13,670 nt of DNA. Source: an uncultured Ruminococcus sp. (GTDB taxonomy: Bacteria > Bacillota > Clostridia > Oscillospirales > Ruminococcaceae). Below, piece by piece: positions 1-6,098 of the stretch. The first letter of the stretch is position 1, and every line of letters starts with the position of its first letter. The stretch covers positions 1 to 13,670 of the forward strand of contig UQQA01000065.1 of assembly GCA_900543105.1 (NCBI GenBank). The letters run 5' to 3'. Both the position numbers and the translations under genes were made by a program. Under the pieces are notes generated by a model that did not search any database, was not told where the DNA came from, and saw only the letters and a program-made list of their open reading frames with translations.

Positions 1-2
1 AA

Positions 3-44
3 TGCGAGCATACCTATATGGTCGGCTCTATAGGTATGCTCGCA
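3..44. repeat. Perfect 16-bp inverted repeat at window left end
   Basis: Positions 3-18 (TGCGAGCATACCTATA) are the exact reverse complement of 29-44, separated by a 10-nt loop (19-28). The right arm encodes the conserved GMLA of UMP kinase. The left arm and loop do not encode the expected upstream residues. This looks like a fold-back join at a contig end, though a genuine palindrome or rearrangement cannot be excluded from this window alone. The symmetry stops at position 3: bases 1-2 do not pair. Confidence 0.85.
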
Positions 45-536
45 ACAACGATGAATGCGCTTGCAGTTGCAGACGTTCTTGAATCGCTCGGGGTCGATGT
101 CCGTGTACAGACCGCTATTGCAATGCATCAGGTTGCAGAGCCTTATGTTCGCAACAAGGCTGTTCGTCACCTTGAAAAGGGAAGAGTTGTTATCTTCGGC
201 TGCGGTACGGGCAACCCATTCTTCTCGACAGACACAGCTTCTACACTTCGTGCTGCTGAAATAAACGCTGACATCGTTCTTAAAGCAACAATGGTTGACG
301 GCGTTTATGATAAAGACCCGAACAAATATCCCGATGCTGTAAAATATGATGAACTCAGCTTCAACGATATTCTTGTAAAGAATCTTGCTGTAATGGACAG
401 CACAGCTGCTTCAATGTGTAAGGACAACAACCTGCCTATAATCGTATTCGACCTGAGCAGACCCGATAACATCTATGATGCCTGCATCGGCAAGAAGATC
501 GGAACTATCGTTATCGACAGAACAAAAAATCAATAA
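3..536 (+). CDS. pyrH: UMP kinase (uridylate kinase), 5'-truncated
   Basis: PyrH phosphorylates UMP to UDP with ATP in the cytoplasm, in pyrimidine nucleotide synthesis. The amino-acid-kinase fold is recognisable from GMLATTMNALAVADVLESLG (codons from about 33), the nucleotide-site stretch GTGNPFFSTDT, then VDGVYDKDP, and NLAVMDSTAASMC near the end. About 168 family-like residues are present against a usual length near 235-240, so roughly the first third is missing beyond the left edge. The ATG at 18 is an internal codon, not a start. The frame stays open back to position 3. However, the codons before GMLATT read CEHTYMVGSI, and the Asp that UMP kinases normally have just before the GMLAT motif is absent. 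That stretch lies inside a perfect inverted repeat (3-44) and may be artefactual. frr follows 30 nt downstream, the usual neighbour. Confidence 0.93.
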   Translation, partial: CEHTYMVGSIGMLATTMNALAVADVLESLGVDVRVQTAIAMHQVAEPYVRNKAVRHLEKGRVVIFGCGTGNPFFSTDTASTLRAAEINADIVLKATMVDGVYDKDPNKYPDAVKYDELSFNDILVKNLAVMDSTAASMCKDNNLPIIVFDLSRPDNIYDACIGKKIGTIVIDRTKNQ

Positions 537-566
537 TTCGGCAAAAGCCGCGTAAAGGAGTATATT

Positions 567-1121
567 ATGAACGAACACGTTACAAAAGCACAGGAAAAAA
601 TGGAAAAATGCCTCGGCAGTCTCGAACATGAACTTTCCACTGTAAGAGCAGGAAGAGCTAACCCTGCTGTACTCGACAAGGTGCTCGTTGACTATTACGG
701 CACACCTACACCTATCCAGCAGATGGCTGCTGTTTCCGTTGCGGAAGCAAGGATCCTTGTTATCCAGCCATGGGATAAGACACAGCTCAAAGCTATCGAA
801 AAGGCTATCCTCAATTCCGATATCGGCATCAATCCTACAAACGACGGCAACGTTCTCCGTCTTGCATTTCCTCAGCCTACAGAAGAGCGCCGTAAGGAAC
901 TCGTTAAGCAGGTAAAGAAGTTCGGCGAAGAAGCTAAGGTAACTATCAGAAATGTCAGAAGAGATACACTTGACAAGCTCAAGACACTCAAAAAGAATAA
1001 CGAGATCACAGAAGATGATATGAAGGATATCGAAAAGGACGTTCAGAAAGTCACCGATACATTCTGTGACAAGGTTGATTCCGTTATTTCCGTTAAGGAA
1101 AAAGAGATCATGTCTATCTGA
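567..1121 (+). CDS. frr: Ribosome recycling factor
   Basis: Frr acts with EF-G to split the post-termination ribosome and release mRNA and tRNA. The protein is 184 residues, essentially the family's usual 185. It shows the hallmark VRAGRANP (26-33), the IQPWDK segment in the small domain and NDGNVLRL, then IRNVRRD and a charged C-terminal helix rich in Lys and Glu, as expected for the three-helix-bundle domain. The start is supported by a strong Shine-Dalgarno AAAGGAG (554-560), 6 nt before the ATG. It follows pyrH by 30 nt and its stop overlaps the uppS start by one base. This is a core operon, probably co-transcribed from upstream of pyrH. Nothing is missing or unusual. Confidence 0.98.
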   Translation: MNEHVTKAQEKMEKCLGSLEHELSTVRAGRANPAVLDKVLVDYYGTPTPIQQMAAVSVAEARILVIQPWDKTQLKAIEKAILNSDIGINPTNDGNVLRLAFPQPTEERRKELVKQVKKFGEEAKVTIRNVRRDTLDKLKTLKKNNEITEDDMKDIEKDVQKVTDTFCDKVDSVISVKEKEIMSI

Positions 1122-1828
1122 TGAAAACAGCGAATGTACTTCCGAAGCATATCGGATTTATTATGGACGGCAACGGACGTTGGGCGCAGAAAAGGGGACT
1201 TCCACGAACCGCAGGTCATGCGGAGGGTGCGCAGACGTTCCGCCGCATTGCCCGATACTGCAAAACGCTCGGGATAAAATATGTCACTTTTTATGCGTTT
1301 TCAACCGAAAACTGGAAACGTCCAAAACAGGAAGTCGATATGATAATGAAGCTTTTTATGCAGTATCTTGATGAAGCTAAGGATTTTGCGAAAGATAAAA
1401 CAAGACTTGTTTTTCTCGGTGATAAATCCCGATTTGAACCAAAGATGAGGGACAAAATGATTGAGCTTGAAAAAGCTTCGGAAAATTTTGATGAGATGAC
1501 ACTCGCTATAGCTGTAAATTACGGCGGAAGAGATGATATTGTCCATTCTGTCAAAACTGCAGCGGAGATGCTTCAAAACGGGGATATAAGAATTTCCGAT
1601 ATTGATGAAAGTCTGATAACGAGTCTCCTTTACACAGGAACTATGCCCGATGTTGACTTGATTATCCGTCCAAGCGGCGAACAGCGAATATCAAACTTTC
1701 TTATATGGCAATCGGCGTATGCAGAGCTTTATTTCACAGATGTACTTTGGCCTGATTTTTTACCTAAAGACCTTGATAAAGCGATTGAAGATTATGCTTC
1801 AAGAGGTCGGCGTTTTGGCGGAGTATAA
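1121..1828 (+). CDS. uppS: Isoprenyl transferase (undecaprenyl diphosphate synthase)
   Basis: This cis-prenyltransferase extends farnesyl diphosphate with isopentenyl diphosphate to make the C55 carrier used in peptidoglycan and wall polymer synthesis. The 235-residue length is normal. Visible motifs are HIGFIMDGNGRWA (10-22, catalytic Asp16), GHAEG with His33, FYAFSTENWKRP (57-68), NYGGRDDI (133-140) and DLIIRPSGEQRISNFLIWQ (179-197), followed by AYAELYF and WPDF. Arg183, Arg189 and Glu202 match the family's diphosphate and Mg-binding residues. IRPSGE replaces the more common IRTSGE. Translation is probably coupled to frr: the frr TGA and the uppS ATG share one base (TGATG at 1119-1123). The substrate chain length is inferred from the family, not visible in the sequence. 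Confidence 0.96.
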   Translation: MKTANVLPKHIGFIMDGNGRWAQKRGLPRTAGHAEGAQTFRRIARYCKTLGIKYVTFYAFSTENWKRPKQEVDMIMKLFMQYLDEAKDFAKDKTRLVFLGDKSRFEPKMRDKMIELEKASENFDEMTLAIAVNYGGRDDIVHSVKTAAEMLQNGDIRISDIDESLITSLLYTGTMPDVDLIIRPSGEQRISNFLIWQSAYAELYFTDVLWPDFLPKDLDKAIEDYASRGRRFGGV

Positions 1829-1927
1829 AATTGACATAATATGAATATTTTAGCACATAACTGTTCTATAATAATATAAGAGTGTTATTCTGAACAGATA
1901 AATGGTGTTTATTTTGGAGTTTAAATT
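1829..1927 (+). promoter_or_regulatory. AT-rich gap before cdsA with a -10-like box and an interrupted palindrome
   Basis: This 99-bp gap contains TATAAT at 1867-1872. CTGTTC (1861-1866) and GAACAG (1892-1897) form 6-bp inverted arms on either side of it. There is no convincing -35 at 16-18 bp spacing (the positions read AT-rich sequence). A TTGACA at 1831-1836 is too far from TATAAT (30 bp), and its own 17-bp partner is poor. An internal promoter for cdsA and downstream genes is possible but weakly supported. The cdsA ribosome-binding site GGAG lies at 1916-1919. Confidence 0.3.
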
Positions 1928-2758
1928 ATGCTTACAAGAATTTTGACAGCTATTGTCGGGATCACTATTGGTGTGATAGTAGTTCTTTTGGCTGATACGA
2001 TCGTTTTTGAGATATCGATCGCTGTTTTGTCATTCCTTATTGTTTATGAACTGCTTTCCAATTGCAAATGCCTGCAATACAAAGTCCACAGTGCAGTTTG
2101 TCTTGCTTATGCGACGGCACTGCCGTTTTTGACGAACTTTTGCAGCATCAATGTGATCTATATCGTTGCAGCTGCCTGTACGCTGGTAATGCTGATCGGA
2201 TTTATCGCATATCATAAAACGTTAAGCTTTGATAAGCTTTGCTTTATGATAGCTTCAACGGTGCTTAGTTCTGCGGCGATGAGCTGTCTTGTTATCCTCA
2301 ACAGAATGGACAAGACGCACGGTGCATTTTATGTTGTGCTTTGTCTTGCGGCCGCTTGGCTCAGTGACGGAGCTGCATATTTTGTGGGAACATTCTTCGG
2401 AAAGCATAAGCTTTGTCCCGAGATATCACCTAAAAAAACTATTGAGGGTGCTGTTGGTGGCGTTGTCGGAAACATAATCATACTTTATATTTTCGTTGTC
2501 GTTTATACACTGATAATGCATTCCAAAGGCTATGAATTTTCTACGAACTATGTTTGGACGGGAATTGTCGGACTGATAACAAGCCTTTTGAGTATGGTCG
2601 GTGACCTTTCGGCTTCGCTTATAAAACGTCAGAACAATATAAAGGATTTCGGTAAAATAATGCCCGGTCACGGCGGAGTGCTTGACCGTTTCGACAGTGT
2701 TCTTGTCGTTGCGCCATTTATGGCACTTGCATTTAAATATTTTGCAATTTTCAATTAA
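1928..2758 (+). CDS. cdsA: Phosphatidate cytidylyltransferase (CDP-diacylglycerol synthase)
   Basis: CdsA is a membrane enzyme that converts phosphatidic acid and CTP to CDP-diacylglycerol, the precursor of the acidic phospholipids. At 276 residues it has the usual length. Several hydrophobic segments are visible, roughly 3-22, 27-42, 74-95, 107-124, 134-152, 175-198, 211-225 and 256-272. The C-terminal half carries the CTP-transferase signature: SDGAAY (146-151), SPKKTIEG (167-174), then SASLIKR (228-234), IKD (238-240) and PGHGGVLDRFDS (246-257) with its acidic metal ligands. The start ATG has GGAG 8 nt upstream. The position between uppS and dxr is the standard clostridial order, but it is preceded by a 99-bp gap and followed by a hairpin, so it may form its own transcriptional sub-unit. 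Confidence 0.96.
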   Translation: MLTRILTAIVGITIGVIVVLLADTIVFEISIAVLSFLIVYELLSNCKCLQYKVHSAVCLAYATALPFLTNFCSINVIYIVAAACTLVMLIGFIAYHKTLSFDKLCFMIASTVLSSAAMSCLVILNRMDKTHGAFYVVLCLAAAWLSDGAAYFVGTFFGKHKLCPEISPKKTIEGAVGGVVGNIIILYIFVVVYTLIMHSKGYEFSTNYVWTGIVGLITSLLSMVGDLSASLIKRQNNIKDFGKIMPGHGGVLDRFDSVLVVAPFMALAFKYFAIFN

Positions 2759-2760
2759 TG

Positions 2761-2791
2761 TTTAGGGTATGCAAAACAAGCATACCCTAAA
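2761..2791 (+). terminator. Perfect 12-bp stem-loop between cdsA and dxr (terminator or attenuator-like)
   Basis: TTTAGGGTATGC (2761-2772) pairs perfectly with GCATACCCTAAA (2780-2791) across a 7-nt loop AAAACAA. A run of five T (2797-2801) follows after ATTGA, so the U-tract is displaced and short for a classic intrinsic terminator. The stem begins 2 nt after the cdsA stop and ends 30 nt before the dxr ATG. That leaves no room for an obvious promoter for dxr. It could be a partial terminator, an mRNA-stability stem or a processing site that tunes dxr-rseP-ispG-polC relative to cdsA. Confidence 0.65.
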
Positions 2792-2821
2792 ATTGATTTT
2801 TGGGAGTGAGCTATTTTATAA

Positions 2822-3964
2822 ATGGAAACAATATCTCTTATCGGTTCGACAGGTTCTATAGGTGAGCAGACACTTGATGTTTGCCGAAAGCATAATATCA
2901 AAATCAAAGCTCTTGCTGCGGGCAGCAGTGTAAAACGTCTTGCGGAGCAGGCGCATGAATTCAAACCGGAATATATCTGCATTTTTGATGAAAGCAAATA
3001 TTCAGAATTGAAAGCACTTACCGCTGATATTGACGTTGAGATAGGCTGCGGTATGGAAGGACTTTGCCAAGCAGCCGTTATTGAAGCTGATAAATTCGTC
3101 AATTCGGTAGTCGGAATGGTCGGACTTTTGCCAACGCTCAAAGCAATCGAAGCAGGCAGAGATATTGCTCTTGCAAATAAAGAAACTCTTGTTGCGGGCG
3201 GTGAGCTTGTAATGAAAGCAGCTGCCGAAAAAGGTGTAAAAATATATCCTATCGACAGCGAACATTCGGCTATATTCCAATGTCTGCAGGGCAATGACCG
3301 TAAAGAACTTCGCAAAATTATACTCACAGCTTCGGGAGGTCCTTTCTTCGGCAGAACAAAAGATGAACTGAGAGGTGTTACTCCTGCCGATGCGCTCAAA
3401 CACCCTAACTGGAGTATGGGAAACAAAATAACTATCGATTCGGCAACTCTTATGAACAAGGGTCTTGAATTCATCGAAGCAAAATGGCTTTTCGGAGTTG
3501 CTCCCGAGCAGATTGAAATTGTCGTGAACCGAGAGAGCATACTTCATTCGGCTGTCGAATATAATGACTATTCGGTCATCGGACAGCTCGGAACTCCCGA
3601 TATGAAAATACCTATCCAGTATGCTCTTTTATATCCTGACAGAGTTGACTGCGATGTAAAGCCTTTGTCCCTTACAGATTGCGGAACACTTACATTCTTC
3701 AAACCCGATTTTGAAACATTCGATTGTCTTTCTGCTGCGATAAAAGCCATAAAGCTTGGCGGTGCTTATCCATGCATTGTGAATAGCGTAAACGAAGAAG
3801 CGATTCGGCTGTTCCTTAATGAAAAAATATCATTTCTTAAAATTGGCGAACTTGCAATGGAAGCGCTTGAAGAATTCAGGTTGGCAAACATTACTTCATA
3901 CGATGATGTTGCTGCCGCAGATGCCGCTGCAAGAGAATTCGTTTATAGGAGAGTACAGCTTTAA
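2822..3964 (+). CDS. dxr: 1-deoxy-D-xylulose-5-phosphate reductoisomerase
   Basis: Dxr catalyses the NADPH-dependent rearrangement and reduction of DXP to 2-C-methyl-D-erythritol 4-phosphate, the committed MEP-pathway step. Its 380 residues match the family. The NADPH-binding motif GSTGSIG is at 8-14 and ANKETLV at 118-124. The metal ligands are Asp145 and Glu147 in PIDSEHS plus Glu216 in NKGLE. LTASGG is at 168-173, the flexible-loop HPNW at 194-197 and SATLMNKG at 207-214. His242 in ILHS corresponds to the conserved E. coli His257, and GQLGTPDM follows. The stretch usually reading HP(E/Q)S is NRES here (236-239). The start is fixed by the N-terminal nucleotide motif. The GGAG at 2803-2806 is 15 nt from the ATG, unusually far. 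dxr overlaps rseP by one base. Confidence 0.97.
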   Translation: METISLIGSTGSIGEQTLDVCRKHNIKIKALAAGSSVKRLAEQAHEFKPEYICIFDESKYSELKALTADIDVEIGCGMEGLCQAAVIEADKFVNSVVGMVGLLPTLKAIEAGRDIALANKETLVAGGELVMKAAAEKGVKIYPIDSEHSAIFQCLQGNDRKELRKIILTASGGPFFGRTKDELRGVTPADALKHPNWSMGNKITIDSATLMNKGLEFIEAKWLFGVAPEQIEIVVNRESILHSAVEYNDYSVIGQLGTPDMKIPIQYALLYPDRVDCDVKPLSLTDCGTLTFFKPDFETFDCLSAAIKAIKLGGAYPCIVNSVNEEAIRLFLNEKISFLKIGELAMEALEEFRLANITSYDDVAAADAAAREFVYRRVQL

Positions 3965-5010
3965 TGAAAACATTTTTATCGATCATCATCGGCATTTTCA
4001 TCTTCGGCATCATAGTTATCGTACACGAATTCGGTCACTATATCACGGCAAAGCTATGCAAGGTAAGAGTGACAGAATTTGCGATAGGAATGGGTCCTGT
4101 TATATATCAGAAAAAGGGCAAAGAAACGACTTTTTCGCTCAGACTTCTTCCGCTTGGAGGTTTTTGCTCTATGGGAGAGGACGAGGATTCAGACGACCCG
4201 AATTCTTTCAGAAAAAAACCTGTTCCTGCCAAAATGGCAGTAATTCTTGCAGGCGCATTTATGAATCTTGTGCTGGGATTTGTTATTTCTATCGTTGCAA
4301 TGCTTGTGAGCGGCGTTGGCGTTTCTTCAAGAATAGTCTATTTTGATGAAGATGCTGTAAGTCCGAGTTATGGTTTGCAGTTAGATGATACTATCGAAAA
4401 GATAAACGGAACAAAGATATTTACCGCCCGTGATATCACTTATCTTTTAAGCACGGACGATGACGGCATCGTTGATTTTACTGTTAAGCGCAGCGGTGAA
4501 ACGGTCGAACTTAACGGTGTCGAGTTTCCGATGATAACAGATGAAGCAACGGGAAAATACACACTTAAATATGATTTTAAGGTGCTTGCCGAAAAAATAA
4601 CGATAAAAAATATCGTTCCATACGCCTTTAATAATGCTGTTTACTGCGGAAGAATCGTTCTGATGTCGCTCCGTGATCTTGTTACGGGAAAATATGGTCT
4701 GAACGACCTGCAGGGGCCTGTCGGTATAGTCACGACTATCGGTTCATCTGTCACGGAGGCAGGGTTTGACTGGGATTTTCTGCTCCAGCTTGCGTCACTC
4801 ATTACTATAAATATCGGAATATTCAATCTTCTCCCTATACCTGCGCTTGACGGCGGACGCTTTGTATTTCTTGTTATCGAAGCGATACGCAGAAAGCCGA
4901 TGAAAGCCGAAACCGAGGGAATGATTCATTTCGTCGGACTGGCGCTTCTTATGCTGCTGATGATAGCCGTAACATTCAATGATGTAAAAAATATTTTCGT
5001 AAACCGCTGA
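3964..5010 (+). CDS. rseP: RIP metalloprotease RseP (site-2 protease)
   Basis: This is an intramembrane zinc metalloprotease. In characterised relatives (E. coli RseP, B. subtilis RasP) it completes cleavage of anti-sigma factors and clears signal-peptide remnants; the substrates here are unknown. The 348-residue protein has the zinc motif HEFGH (21-25) in the first membrane segment, then LRLLPLGGF (59-67), and a second hydrophobic segment (about 92-117). A PDZ-like region covers about 126-190, and the third zinc ligand lies in NLLPIPALDGGR (288-299). A last membrane segment is at about 322-338. The order HExxH, PDZ, LDG is typical of the single-PDZ Gram-positive form. Its ATG shares one base with the dxr stop (TAATG), suggesting translational coupling. 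ispG follows 14 nt downstream. Confidence 0.96.
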   Translation: MKTFLSIIIGIFIFGIIVIVHEFGHYITAKLCKVRVTEFAIGMGPVIYQKKGKETTFSLRLLPLGGFCSMGEDEDSDDPNSFRKKPVPAKMAVILAGAFMNLVLGFVISIVAMLVSGVGVSSRIVYFDEDAVSPSYGLQLDDTIEKINGTKIFTARDITYLLSTDDDGIVDFTVKRSGETVELNGVEFPMITDEATGKYTLKYDFKVLAEKITIKNIVPYAFNNAVYCGRIVLMSLRDLVTGKYGLNDLQGPVGIVTTIGSSVTEAGFDWDFLLQLASLITINIGIFNLLPIPALDGGRFVFLVIEAIRRKPMKAETEGMIHFVGLALLMLLMIAVTFNDVKNIFVNR

Positions 5011-5024
5011 AAACGGAGGAACTT

Positions 5025-6071
5025 ATGCGTAAAGTTAAACCCGTAAAATTAAAAGATCTGTCCTTTGACGGAAAGAGAATTTACGTTCAGTCGATGCTGA
5101 ATACTCCGTCTTATGATATAGAAGCAAGCGTTCGTCAGGCAAAAAGCCTTGAAGAAGCAGGCTGTGACATAATCAGAGCCGCAATTCCCGATGAAAAGGC
5201 TCTTGAGCTTATTCCTGCAATAAAAAAAGAGGTTTCCGTGCCGCTCGTTGCAGATATTCATTTTGATTATCGGCTTGCATTGAAAAGCGCTGAACTCGGT
5301 ATAGATAAAATTCGTATAAATCCGGGAAATATCGGCGGTCAGGATAGGGTAAAAACTGTTGCTGAAATTTGCAGACAGAAAAATATACCTATAAGAATAG
5401 GCGTGAACTCGGGTTCGCTTGAAAGAGAAATTCTTGCAAAATACGGTGCTCCAACCGCAGAGGCGCTCGTAGAAAGTGCGCTCGGTCACGCAGCGCTGCT
5501 TGAACAGTGCGATTTTGATGATATTGTTATTTCGATAAAATCTTCGGACGTTAAAACGATGATAGAAGCATATCGCCTGCTTGCGCAGAAATGTGATTAT
5601 CCGCTTCATTTGGGAGTTACCGAAGCCGGAACGGCACGAATGGGACTTATTAAATCCGCTGTCGGAATCGGTTCACTTCTTTGTGACGGCATCGGCGAAA
5701 CTATCCGTGTTTCGCTCACCGCTGATCCCGTTGAGGAGGTTTACGCGGCAAAGGATATCCTCAAAGCAGTTGGCAAGGGAAGCGGCGTGAAGCTTGTTTC
5801 CTGCCCGACCTGCGGAAGAACAAGAATCGACCTTATTTCGCTTGCACAAAAAGTTGAAGCTGCTATAAAAGATCTTGACAAGGATATAACAGTTGCTGTT
5901 ATGGGCTGTGTCGTCAACGGTCCGGGCGAGGCACGTGAAGCCGATATAGGGATCGCAGGCGGTGACGGCTGTGCAGTCTTATTCAAAAAGGGTGAAGTTA
6001 TAAGAAAGATACCCGAAGATAAAATCCTTGAAGAGCTTATCGCCGAGATAAAAGCTGTTGAAAACGACTGA
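5025..6071 (+). CDS. ispG: 4-hydroxy-3-methylbut-2-enyl diphosphate synthase (flavodoxin)
   Basis: IspG is a [4Fe-4S] enzyme that reductively opens methylerythritol 2,4-cyclodiphosphate to HMBPP, the penultimate MEP step. The 348 residues match the single-TIM-barrel bacterial form. VQSM (21-24) opens the barrel, followed by VADIHFDYRLA (75-85) and KIRINPGNIG (95-104). The C-terminal cluster domain has CPTCGRT with Cys260 and Cys263, and MGCVVNGPGEA with Cys295 and Glu302. These are the three cysteines and glutamate that hold the cluster in characterised homologues. The ATG is preceded by GGAGG 5 nt upstream. With dxr two genes upstream, this places two MEP enzymes in one run. The physiological electron donor (flavodoxin or ferredoxin) cannot be told from sequence. 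Confidence 0.97.
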   Translation: MRKVKPVKLKDLSFDGKRIYVQSMLNTPSYDIEASVRQAKSLEEAGCDIIRAAIPDEKALELIPAIKKEVSVPLVADIHFDYRLALKSAELGIDKIRINPGNIGGQDRVKTVAEICRQKNIPIRIGVNSGSLEREILAKYGAPTAEALVESALGHAALLEQCDFDDIVISIKSSDVKTMIEAYRLLAQKCDYPLHLGVTEAGTARMGLIKSAVGIGSLLCDGIGETIRVSLTADPVEEVYAAKDILKAVGKGSGVKLVSCPTCGRTRIDLISLAQKVEAAIKDLDKDITVAVMGCVVNGPGEAREADIGIAGGDGCAVLFKKGEVIRKIPEDKILEELIAEIKAVEND

Positions 6072-6081
6072 CCGCATATTT

Positions 6082-6098
6082 AGGAGTTGAAATAATTG
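6082..6098 (+). promoter_or_regulatory. Ribosome-binding site and TTG start codon of polC
   Basis: AGGAG at 6082-6086 followed by a 9-nt spacer and TTG at 6096 defines the polC start. No ATG or GTG in this frame offers a better match, and the downstream residues LIKELFSEY fit a PolC N-terminus. Confidence 0.8.

Noticed and set aside
539..550. CGGC-AAAA-GCCG mini-hairpin between pyrH and frr
   Set aside because: The stem is only 4 bp with no T run, directly before the frr ribosome-binding site; too weak to call a terminator.
1831..1836. TTGACA just after uppS as a -35 box
   Set aside because: At 16-18 bp spacing the -10 candidates match poorly, and the nearby TATAAT is 30 bp away.
2761..2791. 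Similarity between the cdsA-dxr hairpin and the left-end inverted repeat (both contain AGCATACC-like sequence)
   Set aside because: The left-end arm is pyrH coding sequence for a conserved motif and the match is only about 8 bases, so it is most likely coincidence and not a dispersed repeat family.
2817..2822. TATAAA with TTGATT upstream as a possible dxr promoter
   Set aside because: A start about 7 nt downstream would fall inside dxr after its ATG, so it cannot make a useful dxr transcript.
2755..3540. Minus-strand open frame of 261 codons opposite dxr
   Set aside because: It lies opposite a fully recognisable dxr. Its translation is low-complexity in Ser, Ala and Pro with no family resemblance, so it is a codon-bias shadow.
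3819..4346. Plus-strand 175-codon frame across the dxr-rseP junction
   Set aside because: It is out of frame with both genuine genes, whose motifs cover the whole region; the translation is basic and Arg/Ser-rich, typical of a shadow.
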